Made by a program: the position numbers and the translations under genes
Shown: positions 20,024-32,509 of the stretch, piece after piece
How positions within the stretch are numbered: the stretch's first letter is position 1
Layout: every line of letters starts with the position of its first letter
Assembly (NCBI GenBank): GCA_033807775.1
Contig: CM066321.1
Location: 46,884,055 to 46,948,054 of the forward strand
DNA from: Saussurea involucrata
Taxonomy: Eukaryota; Streptophyta; Magnoliopsida; Asterales; Asteraceae
Length of the DNA: 64,000 bases
Reading direction: 5' to 3'
Notes under the pieces: generated by a model
What the model was told of the DNA's origin: nothing
Databases searched by the model: none
What the model saw: only the letters and a program-made list of their open reading frames with translations

Positions 20024-21662
20024 ATGCCGTCTGAACCAAAGAGTTCTATCACGAGTCAAGAAGATATAAATACCTTTAGGTGTTTAGCGAAAATACCTGC
20101 AGAGATAGAACTGATATGTCCAGGGAGTACACGTCCTGGGAGTTGTCCTGAAGGATACTTTGTAATATATGAGTATCCCTTCAAAATAGGGTTTGAATGG
20201 CCGTATTCGGCTTTATCCAAGGCTTTCATGCGAGATTTCGGTCTATCGCCAGGGCAGCTAATGCCCCAACTCTAGCGAGTTTTCCTAGTAATTGAGCGAT
20301 TGTCCGTAAAGTGGGAGTCGCATATGATCATGAATGATTTCTTGTTCGCTTATCAAGTCAAGAGAGACAAGAAATGGCGTTATAGCCCTTATTCCAAGTA
20401 CAAGAGCGATCGTGCCCTGGTTTTGAAAACCGGGGTTAACGATCGTGGGTGGAAGTCTAGATACGTATTCGTACGTATTGATTCACTTGATCTCCACAGC
20501 AATTGGATTCGTCCCGATTGGAATATGTCGGGTATATACTTTTCTTTTGTTTTTAACGTATGCCATTGTTTGATTTATGCTTTTTATTTATTCTTCTTAT
20601 TTTGTCACCTTCAGAGATCCAGTTCGATGCCGTGAAGCCGAACGAAGATTCCCAAGCCAAGATCGATAGATTCATGAATCACAGCGTCGATGGTCGATCT
20701 TTCGTCGTGCATCAATTGGCGGTCGAGGACGAGGACGTGCTGGGAGACATGAGAGGTTCTGAAGAAGAAGATGAGCAGGAAGAGGCGACTGGTAAGCGTG
20801 CCGTAGTTTTATATTTTCTATGTTTATTTTGTCTGTCTGATGCTTTGTGTGTTTCCTTACTAGTACCGACTGAGAGGAAATCGGTATCCAGGAAGAGAGG
20901 GGTGCGGATTATACTTGCCCTTCGAGGCGAAAGAGATAATGTCTCGACAGCTGGGTCGAGGATTCCAAAGAAAACCAGGAAGACAGTCCTGAGGGAACCG
21001 TCTTCGAGGGATGATGACTCATCGAGAATTGTCACGCCTAAGAAGGCGAAGGCGTCATCCATCCTTCACGGTGCGATGGACGCGACACCGGCAAGTTCGT
21101 CGCCTCCGGAGACAGTAACGAAAACGGTGTCTAAGGTGTCGACCCCATCGTCTGCCGACAAGGGCGAGGGGTCGTCAGCCGAAGTTACGACGGTTAACTT
21201 TACATTACCGTCTAACTTTATGGCGGATAGTGTCCTAGACGGGACGACGTTGTTTCCTCACTTGGGGAAATATTTGCTCCCATATTTTAAGGAACGTTTT
21301 CAGAGAGCTCCGATCAGGGAAGCGGGATCTCAGGTTGCCGGTTTGGCGTTCTCGGTAAGTCTTTCTTTCAAGACTTGGTTCATTTATCGCTGTTGTCATT
21401 GGATATTTAACGAACTTCCTACTGTTTACAGACATTCCAGTCTTCTTTGGCGTTATATGCAGAGATGTCAAGAGTCGAAGATCTGGTGGCGTCTGCTCTT
21501 GAAAGAGAGGATGCGGCGCTAGAAAGGGAGAGGGTGGCTTTGGACAGGGAGAAGTCGGCCTTGGCGCGTGCCGACAAGTTGACCATTCAACTTTACGACG
21601 CTTTGCACGAGCTAAAGACTGTTAGTCGCGCGAAAGAGGCGGGCGATTCTCCTAAGCTTTAG
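20024..21662 (+). pseudogene. Gy-1 antisense gene, four exons, one stop
   Basis: Exons 20024-20531, 20615-20791, 20864-21354 and 21432-21662 with GT...AG introns between them sum to 1,407 nt, a whole number of codons (468 residues), with one in-frame TAG at 20273 where Gy-3 has TGG. Exon 1 is 508 nt, identical in length to Gy-3 exon 1. Residues about 40-90 ([14 protein letters not shown] ... LSPGQLMPQ) resemble the Pfam 'putative gypsy type transposon' domain (Transposase_28). Later exons are Ser/Thr-rich, then coiled-coil (repeated LERERVALDRE). It is antisense to gag-pol. The C-terminus is shorter than in Gy-3. Function unknown; additional antisense ORFs are known in Tat-lineage elements. 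Confidence 0.75.
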
Positions 21663-22459
21663 GAAACTTTTAACCTTTCCTTGCTTTTGTTGACTATTAG
21701 TGGTCGAACCACTTTCCTTTGGATTGTAAATCGACAGTTTATGAATGAAGCTTAGATTTTTGTTGAACTTGCATCTTATATATTTGGCAAACAAATATCG
21801 CATCGACTGTCAAATTCATAAAGTTTAAAATATACAAAGAATCGTGTGACTTAGGCATCATTGCAACACAATAACTGGGACGTAAGTCACAAGACTTTTA
21901 AATCGTATATACAAACATAAGCACATGAGACTAAAGCATACATTCGGAGTACGAAATTTTTCTAAGTTAAGAAACTTAGATCATGAGATCGCTTAGACCT
22001 CGCGATCGTACGACTAAGTCGTACGATTAATTCGAATCGTGTGCCCCTGTAGAAGGATGATCAAGTCATAGACCTGATTGTTTATGTCGTGCGACCTTGT
22101 GAAATCGTGTTGGTGTCATGCGACAGTCTCAGTGACTTATGTCGTGCGATTCTGCGATAAAACATTGTCAGAGGTTGGTCGTTGGCTAACCAACGACCCT
22201 CCGATGCTTAAGTTAGTAATCGTCGTTGTTAAAAATCGTATGAAAAAATAGAAAAGGGTTTAGAAGTCGTACCTTTTCTGACGCGTCGTGCCCAACTACG
22301 TAAGATGTCTTGATTATTGCTACCATCCTGCCCCCTTGTGGAGATTTTAAGACGATACACTAAATATCGTCGTGAGTCGCCACAATAGAAGGTCTATTTT
22401 CGAGGCTTCAGAGTGGTTTTATAGCAATCACGAGCGACTTTCGGCTGACTTTTTATCTC
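21663..22459 (-). other. Gy-1 non-coding 3' region and deletion scar
   Basis: Bases 21663-22260 match the spacer between antisense gene and integrase in Gy-3 (49525-50120) and hold no gene. About 22270-22320 is a remnant of the integrase C-terminus; about 22320-22395 is a remnant of the second RNaseH (the CCCCCTTGTGGAGATTTTAAGACGA region). Directly beyond is the end of protease. Thus RT, most RNaseH and nearly all integrase are deleted. Confidence 0.7.
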
Positions 22460-24246
22460 CTATATTCCCCACGGCGTTGGGAATTTCAGAGTCTGATGAT
22501 ACGTCGAGGGAACGGCCTTCATCTCATGGATCCATGGTCGGCCTAAGATGATGTTATAGGCCGACGCATAGTCGATGACGCTGAACTTGGTCTGCTTGTT
22601 GATTCCTCCGGCGTAGACTGGCAAGATGATATCTCCATAGGTGCTCGTCGCTTCTCCATTGAAACCGACCAAAGTTGTCGAACGTCGGGTGATTTCCGAA
22701 CGATCGATTCCCATGGCCTTGATGGTGTCAAGGAAATTGACGTTCGCTGAACTGCCCCCATCGACCAAGACTCGTCGAGTTAAACAATTACCAACCGTGA
22801 GTTGAATGATCAACCCATCATGATGTTTCTGGTATGAGTCGCCGAGGTCGTCTTGGTCGAATACGATCTTCATTGCTTCCAACTCCAAATCTCCTTTAGG
22901 CCTTGATGAACGCGGAATAGGCCGATCGTCAGGCGCTTGACTGGCGTGACGTTTGGCTCCGGAGTACGTCAGACCACATACGTCAGAACCACCAGTTATA
23001 CAATTGACGACTTTCGCATGCTCGGGGGTTGGCGGTCGAACGTCGTTAGCTGGGGTAACGACGTCATCGATGATGTCTTTTAGATTGCCCTTCGGGACGT
23101 GATACGCTAGTTCCTTTTTGAGAGTTATGCAATTATCCGTCACATGACCATGGTCGACATGAAAGTCACACCATTTAGATTTGTCTTTCTTAGCGTCGTC
23201 CTGATCGGACTTCTTTGGCCATCGAATAGTCGCCTGGGCGGTTTTCAGAGCTTCGACCAAATCTTTAGTGGATCCTTTGAATCCATAAGGGGATATCTTG
23301 GGGTACTGGGAAAACTTGGTCGCGGTCTTAGCCTCTGCTTTCGTCTTGAATCGGACGTTCGAGATCTGGCGCACGGGCTCTATTTTAGAAATTGCTTTTG
23401 TCTTGAACTCTGGCTTCCTTATACCTATCGACCTCTTGTCGTCGGCATGCTTGCGACGAAAGGCAGCATCGTCCTCTACCCTCATGTACGCTAGGGTTCG
23501 AGCTCAGACGTCTTCGAAATTCTTCGGAGGATACTTGGTCAGGTCAGTGTATAAACCTGAGTTGTCGTCCAGACCACGCTTATAAGCTTCAATTGCAGTC
23601 TTGACGTCACAATTGCGAATGCTGATCCTCTCCGCATTGAATCGATTGAAATAACCGCGGATAGACTCACTGGTCTTCTGTACGATGTAATATAGGTCAC
23701 TGGTCTGCTTCTCCATCTTGCGACTGCTGGCAAATTGTTGGGAGAACTGGTTGACCAATTCAGCGAACGACCCGATGGACTTGGGTTTGAGATTGATCAA
23801 CCATTGGAGAGCAGGACCGGTGAGAGTCGCACCGAAGCTTTTTCACATACAGACCTCCTGATACATGTGTGGGATCGAGATCGCCCACATGAGCTGCTTA
23901 TACTGCGTGACGTGCTCTATTGGATCGGTCACTCCCGAATACTTGGGCGTGAAGGAGGGGATGTTGTACTTCTTCGGGACATCGACAGTCGTGATCTCAT
24001 CGACAAAGGGCGACGCCTGAAATCCTGATCGAGGTTCGACATCAATGGGCACGGCTGCCCCAGGTAGCTTGGCGAGCAAAGATAGGACACGTTCGTTCTG
24101 ATCTTCTAGCATTTTCAATCGCTGGGCGACGGGGTCACTGGGGTCGATATTTGCCCGTGCTTGCGGATTGATTCCGGAACTGGTGCCATTGCCATGCGAC
24201 GAGCCATTAGTGTCTCCGTTGAAAGGAACAAAATACGGCTGCGACC
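22460..24246 (-). pseudogene. gag-pro: Gy-1 gag (C-terminal part) and protease
   Basis: One frame on the - strand with in-frame TGA at about 23843 and 23504 (the second a CGA-to-TGA type change). Gag shows LEDQNERVLSLLAKLPG, YNIPSFTPKYSG and ELVNQFSQQFASSRKMEKQ. A CCH-like stretch (WCDFHVDHGHVTDNC) precedes an aspartic protease with DGGSSANV and ILGRPWIHEMKAVPS. It ends at a TAG (22460) in PTPWGI, then the deletion. The gag N-terminus is displaced to 31056-31490 by Gy-2; the break carries the duplication CGACC. Confidence 0.85.
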
Positions 24247-25178
24247 TGTTAATGCCAAAAATCGCACCAAAGGGACAACTTAAGGTCGATGTGGACTTTA
24301 ACAGCTAAAGAAAGGAATCGTTCGACAAAGGCGTGCGACAAAGACAAAAATGTAAACGAGACAGAGGATTTGATGACGCAGAAAAAACCTCAACGAGGAA
24401 AAAACATGCGGACGACTGTGGAAGTCGTCGCTACACTATGGTCGCCAATCAGGGGCGACGTCCTCGGTGTTCCGGGTGTCGATCGTACAGAGATTACAAT
24501 ATAAATGAAGGGAAAGATTTCGAAATGTAAAGTACAAGTGTTTGAAATATAAAAACAGTGTGCGTCGTGTGTACAAACAACGTGTAAACTGTTGGTCGAG
24601 AGTGAAAGTCGTGCGTCGAGAGCGATCTTCTATGAATGATCTCTTTGCTTCGAATGAATATTCTTCGAGTGTTTGCGTTTGCGTCTGTTGTTCGATGTTC
24701 GGTCGTTTAGTGTTCAGTCCTCTTGTTCTATCTCTCTTCCTCTGTTATTCGATGTCCTGAAACTGAGGATTGAACTTGGGATTTATAGTCTTCGGATGAT
24801 TTTAATTGAATCATTAAGATCTTTGATGATTGTTGTAACGGTCGTCGTCTTCAATGTGGGATTAAATGCTCATAACTGATTTCGTCGGTTATAGCCGTTG
24901 TCCATTAATGACTTTGACTCCTGCATTAATCATTGAACAAATATAACAGTCGTATTACGCGTTAGTCGGCCGAGGTCGCATGATTCTACGTGACAGTAGT
25001 GCGAAGTAGGCGACGTCGAGGTCGAGTGTCGTGAGGAACTCTCGACTTACCTTTTAGGAGGGACGACGGAGGTTTTTTAGGTCTTTGTCGGGACCTTATC
25101 TTAATACAAGATATAGCTCATAACATGTGTCTTACCTTTTCTGGTCGTGGTCGAGACCTGTGAAATTTTGCCCAAGCA
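24247..25178 (-). repeat. Gy-2 3' LTR
   Basis: 932 bp, TGTTAATGCC to GCCCAAGCA, same subfamily as the Gy-1 LTRs. One base near the outer end differs (CAAGCA versus CAAACA). Adjacent PPT complement TTTGCCTCCAAAATTT follows at about 25180. Confidence 0.92.
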
Positions 25179-26300
25179 GTTTGCCTCCAAAATTTGAAAG
25201 TAGGATGGCAAATTTGAATTCTAAATTTTGCTTGTCGGATGTTCAGGGTCTTGTGTTGAAAAATACCTTGGTTGTCTCGGAACCGGATTGGTTCAATTCT
25301 AACTGAACGAGAAGTCGAAGAGAAAACGAGGTCGTGACGTCATGCCGATGCACGATGGTGCTTACCAGCTGTCGATGACAGGTGTCGACGATCTGTGTGG
25401 TCATACGAAAAGACGGGGACACGTGGCGATCATCAAAGGGCTTAACCTGACACGACCGAGTGCATAAATAGGGATCATAATGGATCATTTCCTTTTATAT
25501 CCACTTTGAAAAGTTTCTTTGTGCAGAATTCTTCTTTGATCCCTAGCTGTTCTTTGCTCAATACTTTTCGAAGTTTTTTGAGTGTCCATACGAGGTATAG
25601 TTTCTCGATTTCTCTCAAGCCTTCAAGGATTGGAGACTCTTTGAGAATGATTTTGTGCGAGTCGGTGAAGACTTTGATTGCGATAGACGCGACGTTCGTG
25701 GATCTTGCGCATCTGGCGACGATGTCCTCTGTATCCACGTCGACCCTTTCGTCAGCCGTCGGGGGCAAGGGTATAAGGACGGGAGAGGGTGAGGAGGAAG
25801 TCATGACGATCAACTTTACGTTGTCGTCGATCCTCTTGACTGATTGTGTCCTTGACGGGACGAAGTCATTTCCGCATCTAGGGAAATATCAGCTCTTATC
25901 TTTCAAGGAGCGTTTTCAAAAGATCTCCATCGAAGAGACGGGATCGCGTTTAGCTGGACTAGCGTTCTTTGTGTTTTTTTCTCTCGAAACTCGTGTTCCC
26001 AATATTTCCACCGAATGTTTGTTTAACATACCCCTTTTGTATTTTACAGATGTTTCAATCTTCTTTTGTTAGATAGGTGAAGATAGAGGAGATGTTGGAC
26101 TGGAAGTCGACCGTCGAGAAGATCATATTCCTTCCTCTAACCTTAACATTAATCTTAAGAGCCGCATTCTGAAAATGTCGCGGCGTAGGGCGTCAGATAA
26201 CGCCTAACATACTCGTTTGATCCTTGCATTAGCTTCTCAGCGTGTTTTCGGATATGACGAGGACTCGAAGGTCGAGACTGAGCATACGATCGACGCTCCT
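25179..26300 (+). pseudogene. Gy-2 antisense gene remnant
   Basis: The promoter-like part keeps ATAAATA at 25464-25470. Exons 1-2 with the transposon-like domain are deleted. What remains is part of exon 3 (about 25720-25977: MTINFTLSS, VLDGTKSFPHLGKYQ, FKERFQKISIEETGS), with its splice donor destroyed, and traces of exon 4 after TTTTACAG at about 26050. Not functional. Confidence 0.7.
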
Positions 26301-26689
26301 CTCTAGATTTAGGAGATGCTATGTTTTTTTAACTTTGTATACTCGACCGTAGGTCGTTCATATGTAATCGTTCGTTTCGTAAATGAATTTCATCCTTTTG
26401 TCGAATTTTTATTTTGATTTACATATGTCGTAGATAGATGTAATATCAACCGTATAACTTTGTTAAGTATAGAACGAGCGAAGAATCGTGCGACTTAGGC
26501 ATTCATAGCAATATAACGATTGAAATATCATACGTTTGACTTGTATTGATAGGCTCAATTATTGACGTGTTAGAACGTACAAAATTTTTCTGAGTCCATA
26601 AACTCTAATCGAGAGGTCGCTCAAACCTTATGATCGTGTAACGAAATTTCATGATGAAATTTGAATCATGTGCCCCTGTGATAAAACAA
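26301..26689. other. Gy-2 spacer without genes
   Basis: AT-rich sequence aligning in part with 21700-22250 and 49560-50100 (for example GAATCGTGCGACTTAGGCAT). It is the spacer between the antisense gene and the integrase end. I see no conserved frame on either strand. Confidence 0.6.
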
Positions 26690-28993
26690 TTAAGTTGCAT
26701 GAGAGGAAGGTGATTTTAGAAAAAAATACTTTTTCAAGTGCGTCGCATTCCAACTGCGTGGGATTTCTTGATTGTCGAGAGTCTGGAGTCGATAGGCTCC
26801 TTTACCAACGACTTCGGAGATGCGGTAAGGACCTTCCCATTTAATAGAAAGCTTCTCGGCATTGAGTTCTTGAGTGTTTTGGAACACTCGACGGAGGACG
26901 TAATCGCCTTCTTGAAAGACTTTGACTTTTACGTGTTTATTGAAATGTCGCTCGACTGCTTGCTTCTGAGATGCCATTCAGATCAAGGCTGATTCTCTAA
27001 GCTCCTCGAGGGCGTCGATATCATAATTTAAATCGATCATGTTGTGGTCGACGGAAGTATGCCTCGAAGTTGGGAGCTGGACTTCGATTGGCAGGACTGC
27101 TTCGTAACCGTAGACGAGAGAGAAAGGGGTTTGTCCTGTGGACGTGCGCGGTGTCGTGCGATTTGCCCATAGGACTGAAGGGAGTTCTTCGACCCATCTT
27201 CCTTTTGCAGCTTTTAACCTTTTCTTGATCGAAGCTATAATGGTCTTATTACTTGATTCAGCAAGTCCATTCGCCTGAGGGTATCTGGGAGTCGAGGTTG
27301 TTAACTTGATACTCCTGTCTTCGCAAAATTGTTGGGTCCTGTCGCTTATGAATTGGGATCCGTTGTCACAGACGATTTCGGATGGAATCCCAAATCTGCA
27401 TATGATGTTAGTCTGGATAAAAGAGATGACTTCCTTGTCCCTGATTTGGGAAAAAGCAGCCGCCTCAACCCACTTGGAAAAATAATCGGTAAGTACAAGG
27501 AGGAATACCTTTTGCCCCGGGGGTAGCTTGCCGACAATATCCATTCCCCACCTCATGAAGGTCCATGGGATAAGTGTCGAGTGCAAAGGTTCAGAGGGTT
27601 TATGTGACATACCTGCATGTCGCTGACAAGGGTCACAGTTCTGGACGTACTTGACGGCGTCTTGTCGCAATGTTGGCCAAAAATACCCTTGTCGAGAGAT
27701 ACGATTAGCCAAACTGCGACCATCGTAATGATTGCCACATTCGCCGTCGTGCATCTCGTGAAGGATTTTTTGGACCTGACTCTTGCTAATGACGCATCTT
27801 AGGTTTAATCCTGTCGATGATCGTCGATAGAGCTTATCTCCAATTGTGGTGTATTTAGATGCTTTGAATCTGATCTTTCGGGCTTCCATTTTGTCTTCTG
27901 GGAGTTGGTCATGCATAAGGAAATTTCGGATGTCGCACGACCAATCATCTTTTTCGTCCTTGATCTGGACGACATCGATGTTTTCGATAGACGATGTCGC
28001 CAGATGGATCATGGGAATAACGTCGAATATGGGTTCGACTAAAGCAGACCCGAGATTTGCTAAAGCGTCGGCTTGAGTATTCTGGTCCCTTGGAATTTGT
28101 TCAATCGAAAAAGATTTAAATTTTTCGATAATTTCTTTTGCTACCTTTAGATATGCTGTCATTTTTGAATCTTTGGCTGCGAATTCTCCATTGATCTGGT
28201 TCACCACTAGGAGAGAGTCGCTTTTGACATGTAACGCAGTTGCCCCCGAGTCGTAGGCCATATTCATTCCTATGATCAGGGCTTCGTATTCAGCTTTGTT
28301 GTTGGTAGTCTTTAAATCGCATCGAACTGAGTATACCATCTTGCCCCCCTGTGGCGACTTTAAGACGACGCCTACTCCTGAGCCTCTAATGTTAGATGAC
28401 CCATCGACGTGTAAGATCCAGGGCACGTCGTCGTGAGTCGCCACAGTCGATACCTCGAGCTTTGCTTCTTTCTCCAATTCAGGGCTGAAGTCAGCAATGA
28501 AGTCGGCCAAGGCTTGCGACTTGATCACGGTCCTGGGCTTGAAGTCAATGTCGTAGCTGCTGAGATATATGCTCCATTTTGCTAAGCGACCTGTCAACTC
28601 AGGTTTTCTTAAGACAGACTTAAGAGGGAAGTTAGTTATGACACTAATGGGATGTGACTCAAAATAATGTCGCAGTTTTTTAGCAGTTGTGACTAGCGAC
28701 AAGAGCAATTTTTCCATAGAGGAATACCTGGTTTCTGCATCCAGAAGAGATTTACTTACATAATAGATTGGCAGTTGCTGTTTTTCATCTTCTCGTGCTA
28801 GGACAGCACTTACCGCGTTTGGACTAACAGCCAGATATAGTTGCAAGATTTCATGATCGCGAGGTTTCGACAATAAAGGAGGCGACGTCATGTATTCTTT
28901 GAGCTTTTGCAATGCCTGTTCATGATCGTCGGTCCAGTCGAAGCCTCTGTTTTTCCTGAGGACATTGTAAAATAGATGGCATTTATCTGAAGA
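26690..28993 (-). pseudogene. pol: Gy-2 pol: RNaseH, second RNaseH, integrase
   Basis: A 644-codon open stretch (28912-26978) plus 95 more codons after one TGA at 26978. Order: standard RNaseH (LPIYYVSKSLLDAETRYSSMEK), second archaeal-type RNaseH (HVDGSSNIRGSGVGVV, NNKAEYEALIIG) typical of the Tat lineage, integrase HHCC zinc finger (MHDGECGNH ... CDPCQRH), catalytic core with Asp in WGMDIVG, Asp in CDNGSQF and Glu in GLAESSNKT, then a C-terminal KVKVFQEGDYVLRRVF segment. The TGA is a CGA-to-TGA type change. Apart from it the integrase looks complete. Confidence 0.88.
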
Positions 28994-29839
28994 TCAGGAG
29001 ATGAACCTGTTTAGAGCTGCTACCCGACCAGTGAGCCTTTGGACTTCTTTGAAATTTCGAGGAGATTTGATCTCGACAATGGCTTTGATCTGGTCGGGAT
29101 TGGCTTCGATGCCTCGGCGAGTGACCATATATCCTAGGAATTTCCCAGCACTGACGCCAAAGGAACATTTCGTCGGATTGAGCTTCATGCTATACTTTCT
29201 AAGGATATCAAACGATTGCCTCAGATGCTCGACATGGTCGATCGCTTGTTTTGATTTGACCAGCATGTCGTCGATATGCACCTCCATCGTGTCGTCGAGA
29301 TGGTCTTTGAACATTTTATTCACTAGACGCTGGTAGGTAGAACCTGCATTTTTTAGTCTGAAAGGCATAACTTTATAATAGTAAATACCTTGGTCCGTCA
29401 TAAATGCGGTTTTTTCTTGGTCCTCGACGTGCATTAAGATTTGATTGTATCCGGAATAGGCATCCATGAACGTCAGTAGTTTGTGCCCCACTGTCGCGTC
29501 GACCATGGCGTCGATATGAGGTAATGGAAAAGGATCTTTTGGACAGGCTTTATTAAGGTCTGTGAAGTCGATATAGACCCTCCACTTTCCATTCTTCTTT
29601 GCTACAACCACGACGTTAGCAAGCCAATCGGGGTATTTTACCTCTCGAATCTTCCCTGTCTTGAGAAGGTTGTCGACTTCGTCATTTATCACCTTATTCC
29701 TTTCAGGAGCAAATTTCCGTCGCTTCTGTTTGATAGGTTTGAACGATGGGTCGACGTTGAGCTTGTGAGAGATGACGTTAGGATCTATTCCGACCATATC
29801 TTCATGCGACCAAGCGAAACAATCAGCATATTCCTGCAA
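28992..29839 (-). pseudogene. pol: Gy-2 pol: reverse transcriptase
   Basis: Same frame as the RNaseH/INT stretch, split from it by one TGA (28992-28994) in FIS*SSDKC. It shows KEPNxxWRV-like entry, YIDFTDLNKACPKDPFPLP, MDAYSGYNQI, FRLKNAGSTYQRL and the catalytic IDDMLV (preceded by His where relatives have Tyr). Just upstream, at about 29838-29845, a T-run indel shifts it out of frame with the upstream linker. Confidence 0.88.
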
Positions 29840-30124
29840 AAAAGATATTAAACTTTTCCCTGAGGTAAGGATTGAGAGACGACCCGATTAAGACCTTTTG
29901 GTCAGGCTTGCTTGACTCTAGAATGATTTCCTCCAGGCGATAATCGTTGACTGCTTTAAGTGCATCTTGTGCATTTTCGAGTCCCTCATGTGCTAGGTCA
30001 ACGGATTGTTCGTTATTCGCCATTTTCCTGAAACAGAGAACAGGCGAAACTCCAAGAAAACGTAAGTAGGATGCACGTTTGTCGAAGATTTTCTCTAGAT
30101 GGGGTCCCACGGATGGCGCCAAAC
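29823..30124 (-). pseudogene. Gy-2 deleted gag start fused to pre-RT linker, with leader
   Basis: The gag-like ATG near 30023 begins MANNEQSVD and within about 25 codons runs into the linker normally found between protease and RT (DYRLEEIILESSKPDQK). So some 2.5 kb of gag-protease, including the position of the amber stop seen in Gy-3 and Gy-4, is deleted. Bases 30024-30124 are leader, with the PBS (TTTGGCGCCATCC on the - strand) abutting the LTR. Confidence 0.75.
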
Positions 30125-31055
30125 TGTTAATGCCAAAAATCGCACCAAAGGGACAACTTAAGGTCGATATGGACTTTAACAACAAAAGAAAGGAATCGAT
30201 CGACAAAAGCGTGCGGCAAAGACAAAAATGTAAACGAGACAGAAGATTTGATGACGCAGGAAAAACCTCAATAAGGAAAAAACCTGCGGACAACTGTGGA
30301 AGTCGTCGTTGCACTATGGTCGCCAATCAGGGGCGATATCCTTGGTGTCCCGGGTGTCGATCGTACAGAGATTACAATACAAATGAAGGGAAAGACTACG
30401 AAATGTAAAGTACAAGTGTTTGAAATATAAAAACAGTGTGCGTCGTGTGTAAAAACAACGTGTAAACTGTTGGTCGAGAGTGAAAGTCGTGCGTCGAGAG
30501 CGATCTTCTATGAATGATCTCTTTGCTTCGAATGAATATTCTTCGAGTGTTTGCGTTTGCTTCTGTTGTTCGATGTTCAGTCGTTCAGTGTTCAGTCCTC
30601 TTGTTCTATCTCTCTTCCTCTATTATTCGATGTCCTGAAACTGAGGATTGAACTTGCGATTTATAGTCTTCGGATGATTTTAATTGAATCATTAAGATCT
30701 TTGATGATTGTTGTAACGGTCGTCGTCTTCAATGTGGAATTAGATGCTCATAACTGATTTCGTCGGTTATAGCCGTTGTCCATTAATGACTTTGACTCCT
30801 GCATTAATCACTAAACAAATATAACAGTCGTACAACGCGTTAGTCGGTCGAGGTCGCATGATTCTACGCGATGGTCGTGCGAAGTAGGCGACGTCGAGGT
30901 CGAGTGTCGTGAGGAACTCTCGACTTACCTTTTAGGAGGGACGACGGAGGTTTTCTAGGTCTTTGTCGGGACCTTATCTTAATACAAGATATAGCTCATA
31001 ACATGTGTCTTACTTTTCTGGTCGTGGTCGAGACCTGTGAAATTTTACCCAAACA
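30125..31055 (-). repeat. Gy-2 5' LTR
   Basis: 931 bp, TGTTAATGCC to ACCCAAACA on the + strand. It differs visibly from its partner at 24247-25178. It is followed by CGACC, the right target duplication. Confidence 0.92.
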
Positions 31056-31591
31056 CGACCCATTCTGAAACGGCTCTGACCCATTCTGAAATGGCTGCGA
31101 TCCATTCTGAAATGGCTGCGATCCATTCTGCATGGGTGGTGGCCTTATATGCTGAGGAGGAACCGTCCCGAACTGGGGATTTGGGTTGAACGGCCCTGGC
31201 TGCTGGTTCTGCATGAACGGACCTAGATGCTGATTTTGAGCGAACGGACCTGATCCTGGACCTGGATTATGCGCGAATGGTCGAGGACCATTCTGACCGA
31301 ACGATCCTTGGCCTGGATTCTGAACGAATGGCCTAGGACCATTCTGAGGTCCAGAGGGATTCCTTAGTCGTGCGATCTCCTCAGCTGCTCAACGACTTTG
31401 CTCCGCCATGGCGTTGATTTGATTTCAAGCGATTTCAAGCTCGTGGTATATCTGGGCAATGACATGCTGCTGATTTCCAGGGGCTGCCATTTTCCTGAAA
31501 CATAGAACAAAGAAAACTCCAAGAAACCGTTAGTAAAACGCACGTTTGTCGAAGATTTTCTCTAGATGAGGTCCCACGGATGGCGCCAAAC
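31056..31591 (-). pseudogene. gag: Gy-1 gag N-terminus, leader and PBS
   Basis: On the - strand the ATG is at 31490-31488 (MAAPGNQQHVIAQ), with a stop early in the following helix. The protein then has PFGQN/PFxQNGS repeats, encoded by 24-bp tandem units at about 31060-31130 (QNGSQPFQNGS). The frame continues, across Gy-2, at 24246. Bases 31491-31591 are leader with TTTGGCGCC next to the LTR as primer-binding site. Confidence 0.75.
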
Positions 31592-32509
31592 TGTTAATGC
31601 CAAAAATCGCACCAAAGGGACAACTTAAGGTCGATGTGGACTTTAACAACTAAAGAAAGGAATCATTCGACAAAGGCGTGCGATAAAGACAAAAATGTAA
31701 ATGAGACAAAGGATTTGATGACGCAGGAAAAACCTCAACGAGGAAAAAACCTGCGGACGACTGTGGAAGTCGTCGCTGCACTATGGTCGCCAATCAGGGG
31801 CGATGTCCTTGGTGTTCCGGGTGTCGATCATACAGAGATTACAATACAAATGAAGGGAAAGACTTCAAAATGTAAAGTACCAGTGTTTGAAATGTAAAAA
31901 CAGTATGCGTCGTGTGTGAAAACAATGTGTAAACTGTTGGTCGAGAGTTAAAGTCGTGCGTCGAGAGCGATCTTCTATGAATGATCTCTTTGCTTCGAAT
32001 GAATATTCTTCGAGTGTTTGCGTTTGCTTCTGTTGTTCGATGTTCGGTCCTCTTGTTCTATCTCTCTTCCAGTATTATTCGTTGTCCTGAAACTGAGGAT
32101 TGAACTTGGGATTTATAGTCTTCGGATGATTTTAATTGAATCATTAAGATCTTTGATGATTGTTGTAACGGTCGTCGTCTTCAATGTGGGATTAGATGCT
32201 CATAACTGATTTCGTCGGTTATAGCCGTTGTCCATTAATGACTTTGACTCCTGCATTAATCACTGAACAAATATAACAGTTGTATAACGCGTTAGTCGGC
32301 CGAGGTCGCATGATTCTACGCGACGGTCATGCGAAGTAGGCGACGTCGAGGTCGAGTGTCGTGAGGAACTCTCGACTTACCTTTTAGGAGGGACGACGGA
32401 GGTTTTTTGGGTCTTCGTCAGGGGCCTTATCTTAATACAAGATATAGTTCATAACATGTGTCTTACCTTTTCTGGTCGTGGTCGAGACTGGTGAAATTTT
32501 GCCCAAACA
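31592..32509 (-). repeat. Gy-1 5' LTR
   Basis: 918 bp, near-identical in length to 18615-19531, and followed on the right by AGCAG (32510-32514), the second half of the Gy-1 target duplication. Confidence 0.92.

Larger units (their letters stand above)
24247..31055 (-). mobile_element. Gy-2: Tat-type gypsy element inserted in Gy-1 gag, lacking gag-PR
   Basis: LTRs are 24247-25178 and 30125-31055. It is flanked by CGACC at 24242-24246 and 31056-31060, a perfect 5-bp duplication, and the flanks rejoin as continuous gag. It keeps RT-RNaseH-RNaseH-INT almost intact but has lost gag, protease and most of the antisense gene, the opposite loss to its host Gy-1. Total 6.8 kb. Confidence 0.9.
18615..32509 (-). 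mobile_element. Gy-1: Tat-type Ty3/gypsy element, internally deleted, containing Gy-2
   Basis: Outer LTRs are 18615-19531 and 31592-32509, with a perfect 5-bp duplication AGCAG at 18610-18614 and 32510-32514. In - strand order: LTR, leader, gag (split by Gy-2), protease, a deletion removing RT and most RNaseH and integrase, antisense gene (+ strand), LTR. It therefore keeps gag-PR and the antisense gene but no polymerase. It lies in gag of Gy-0. Confidence 0.9.

Noticed and set aside
18615..32509. Tandem multimer formed by unequal LTR recombination
   Set aside because: The inner pair of LTRs has its own perfect target duplication (CGACC), so a nested insertion explains all four LTRs.
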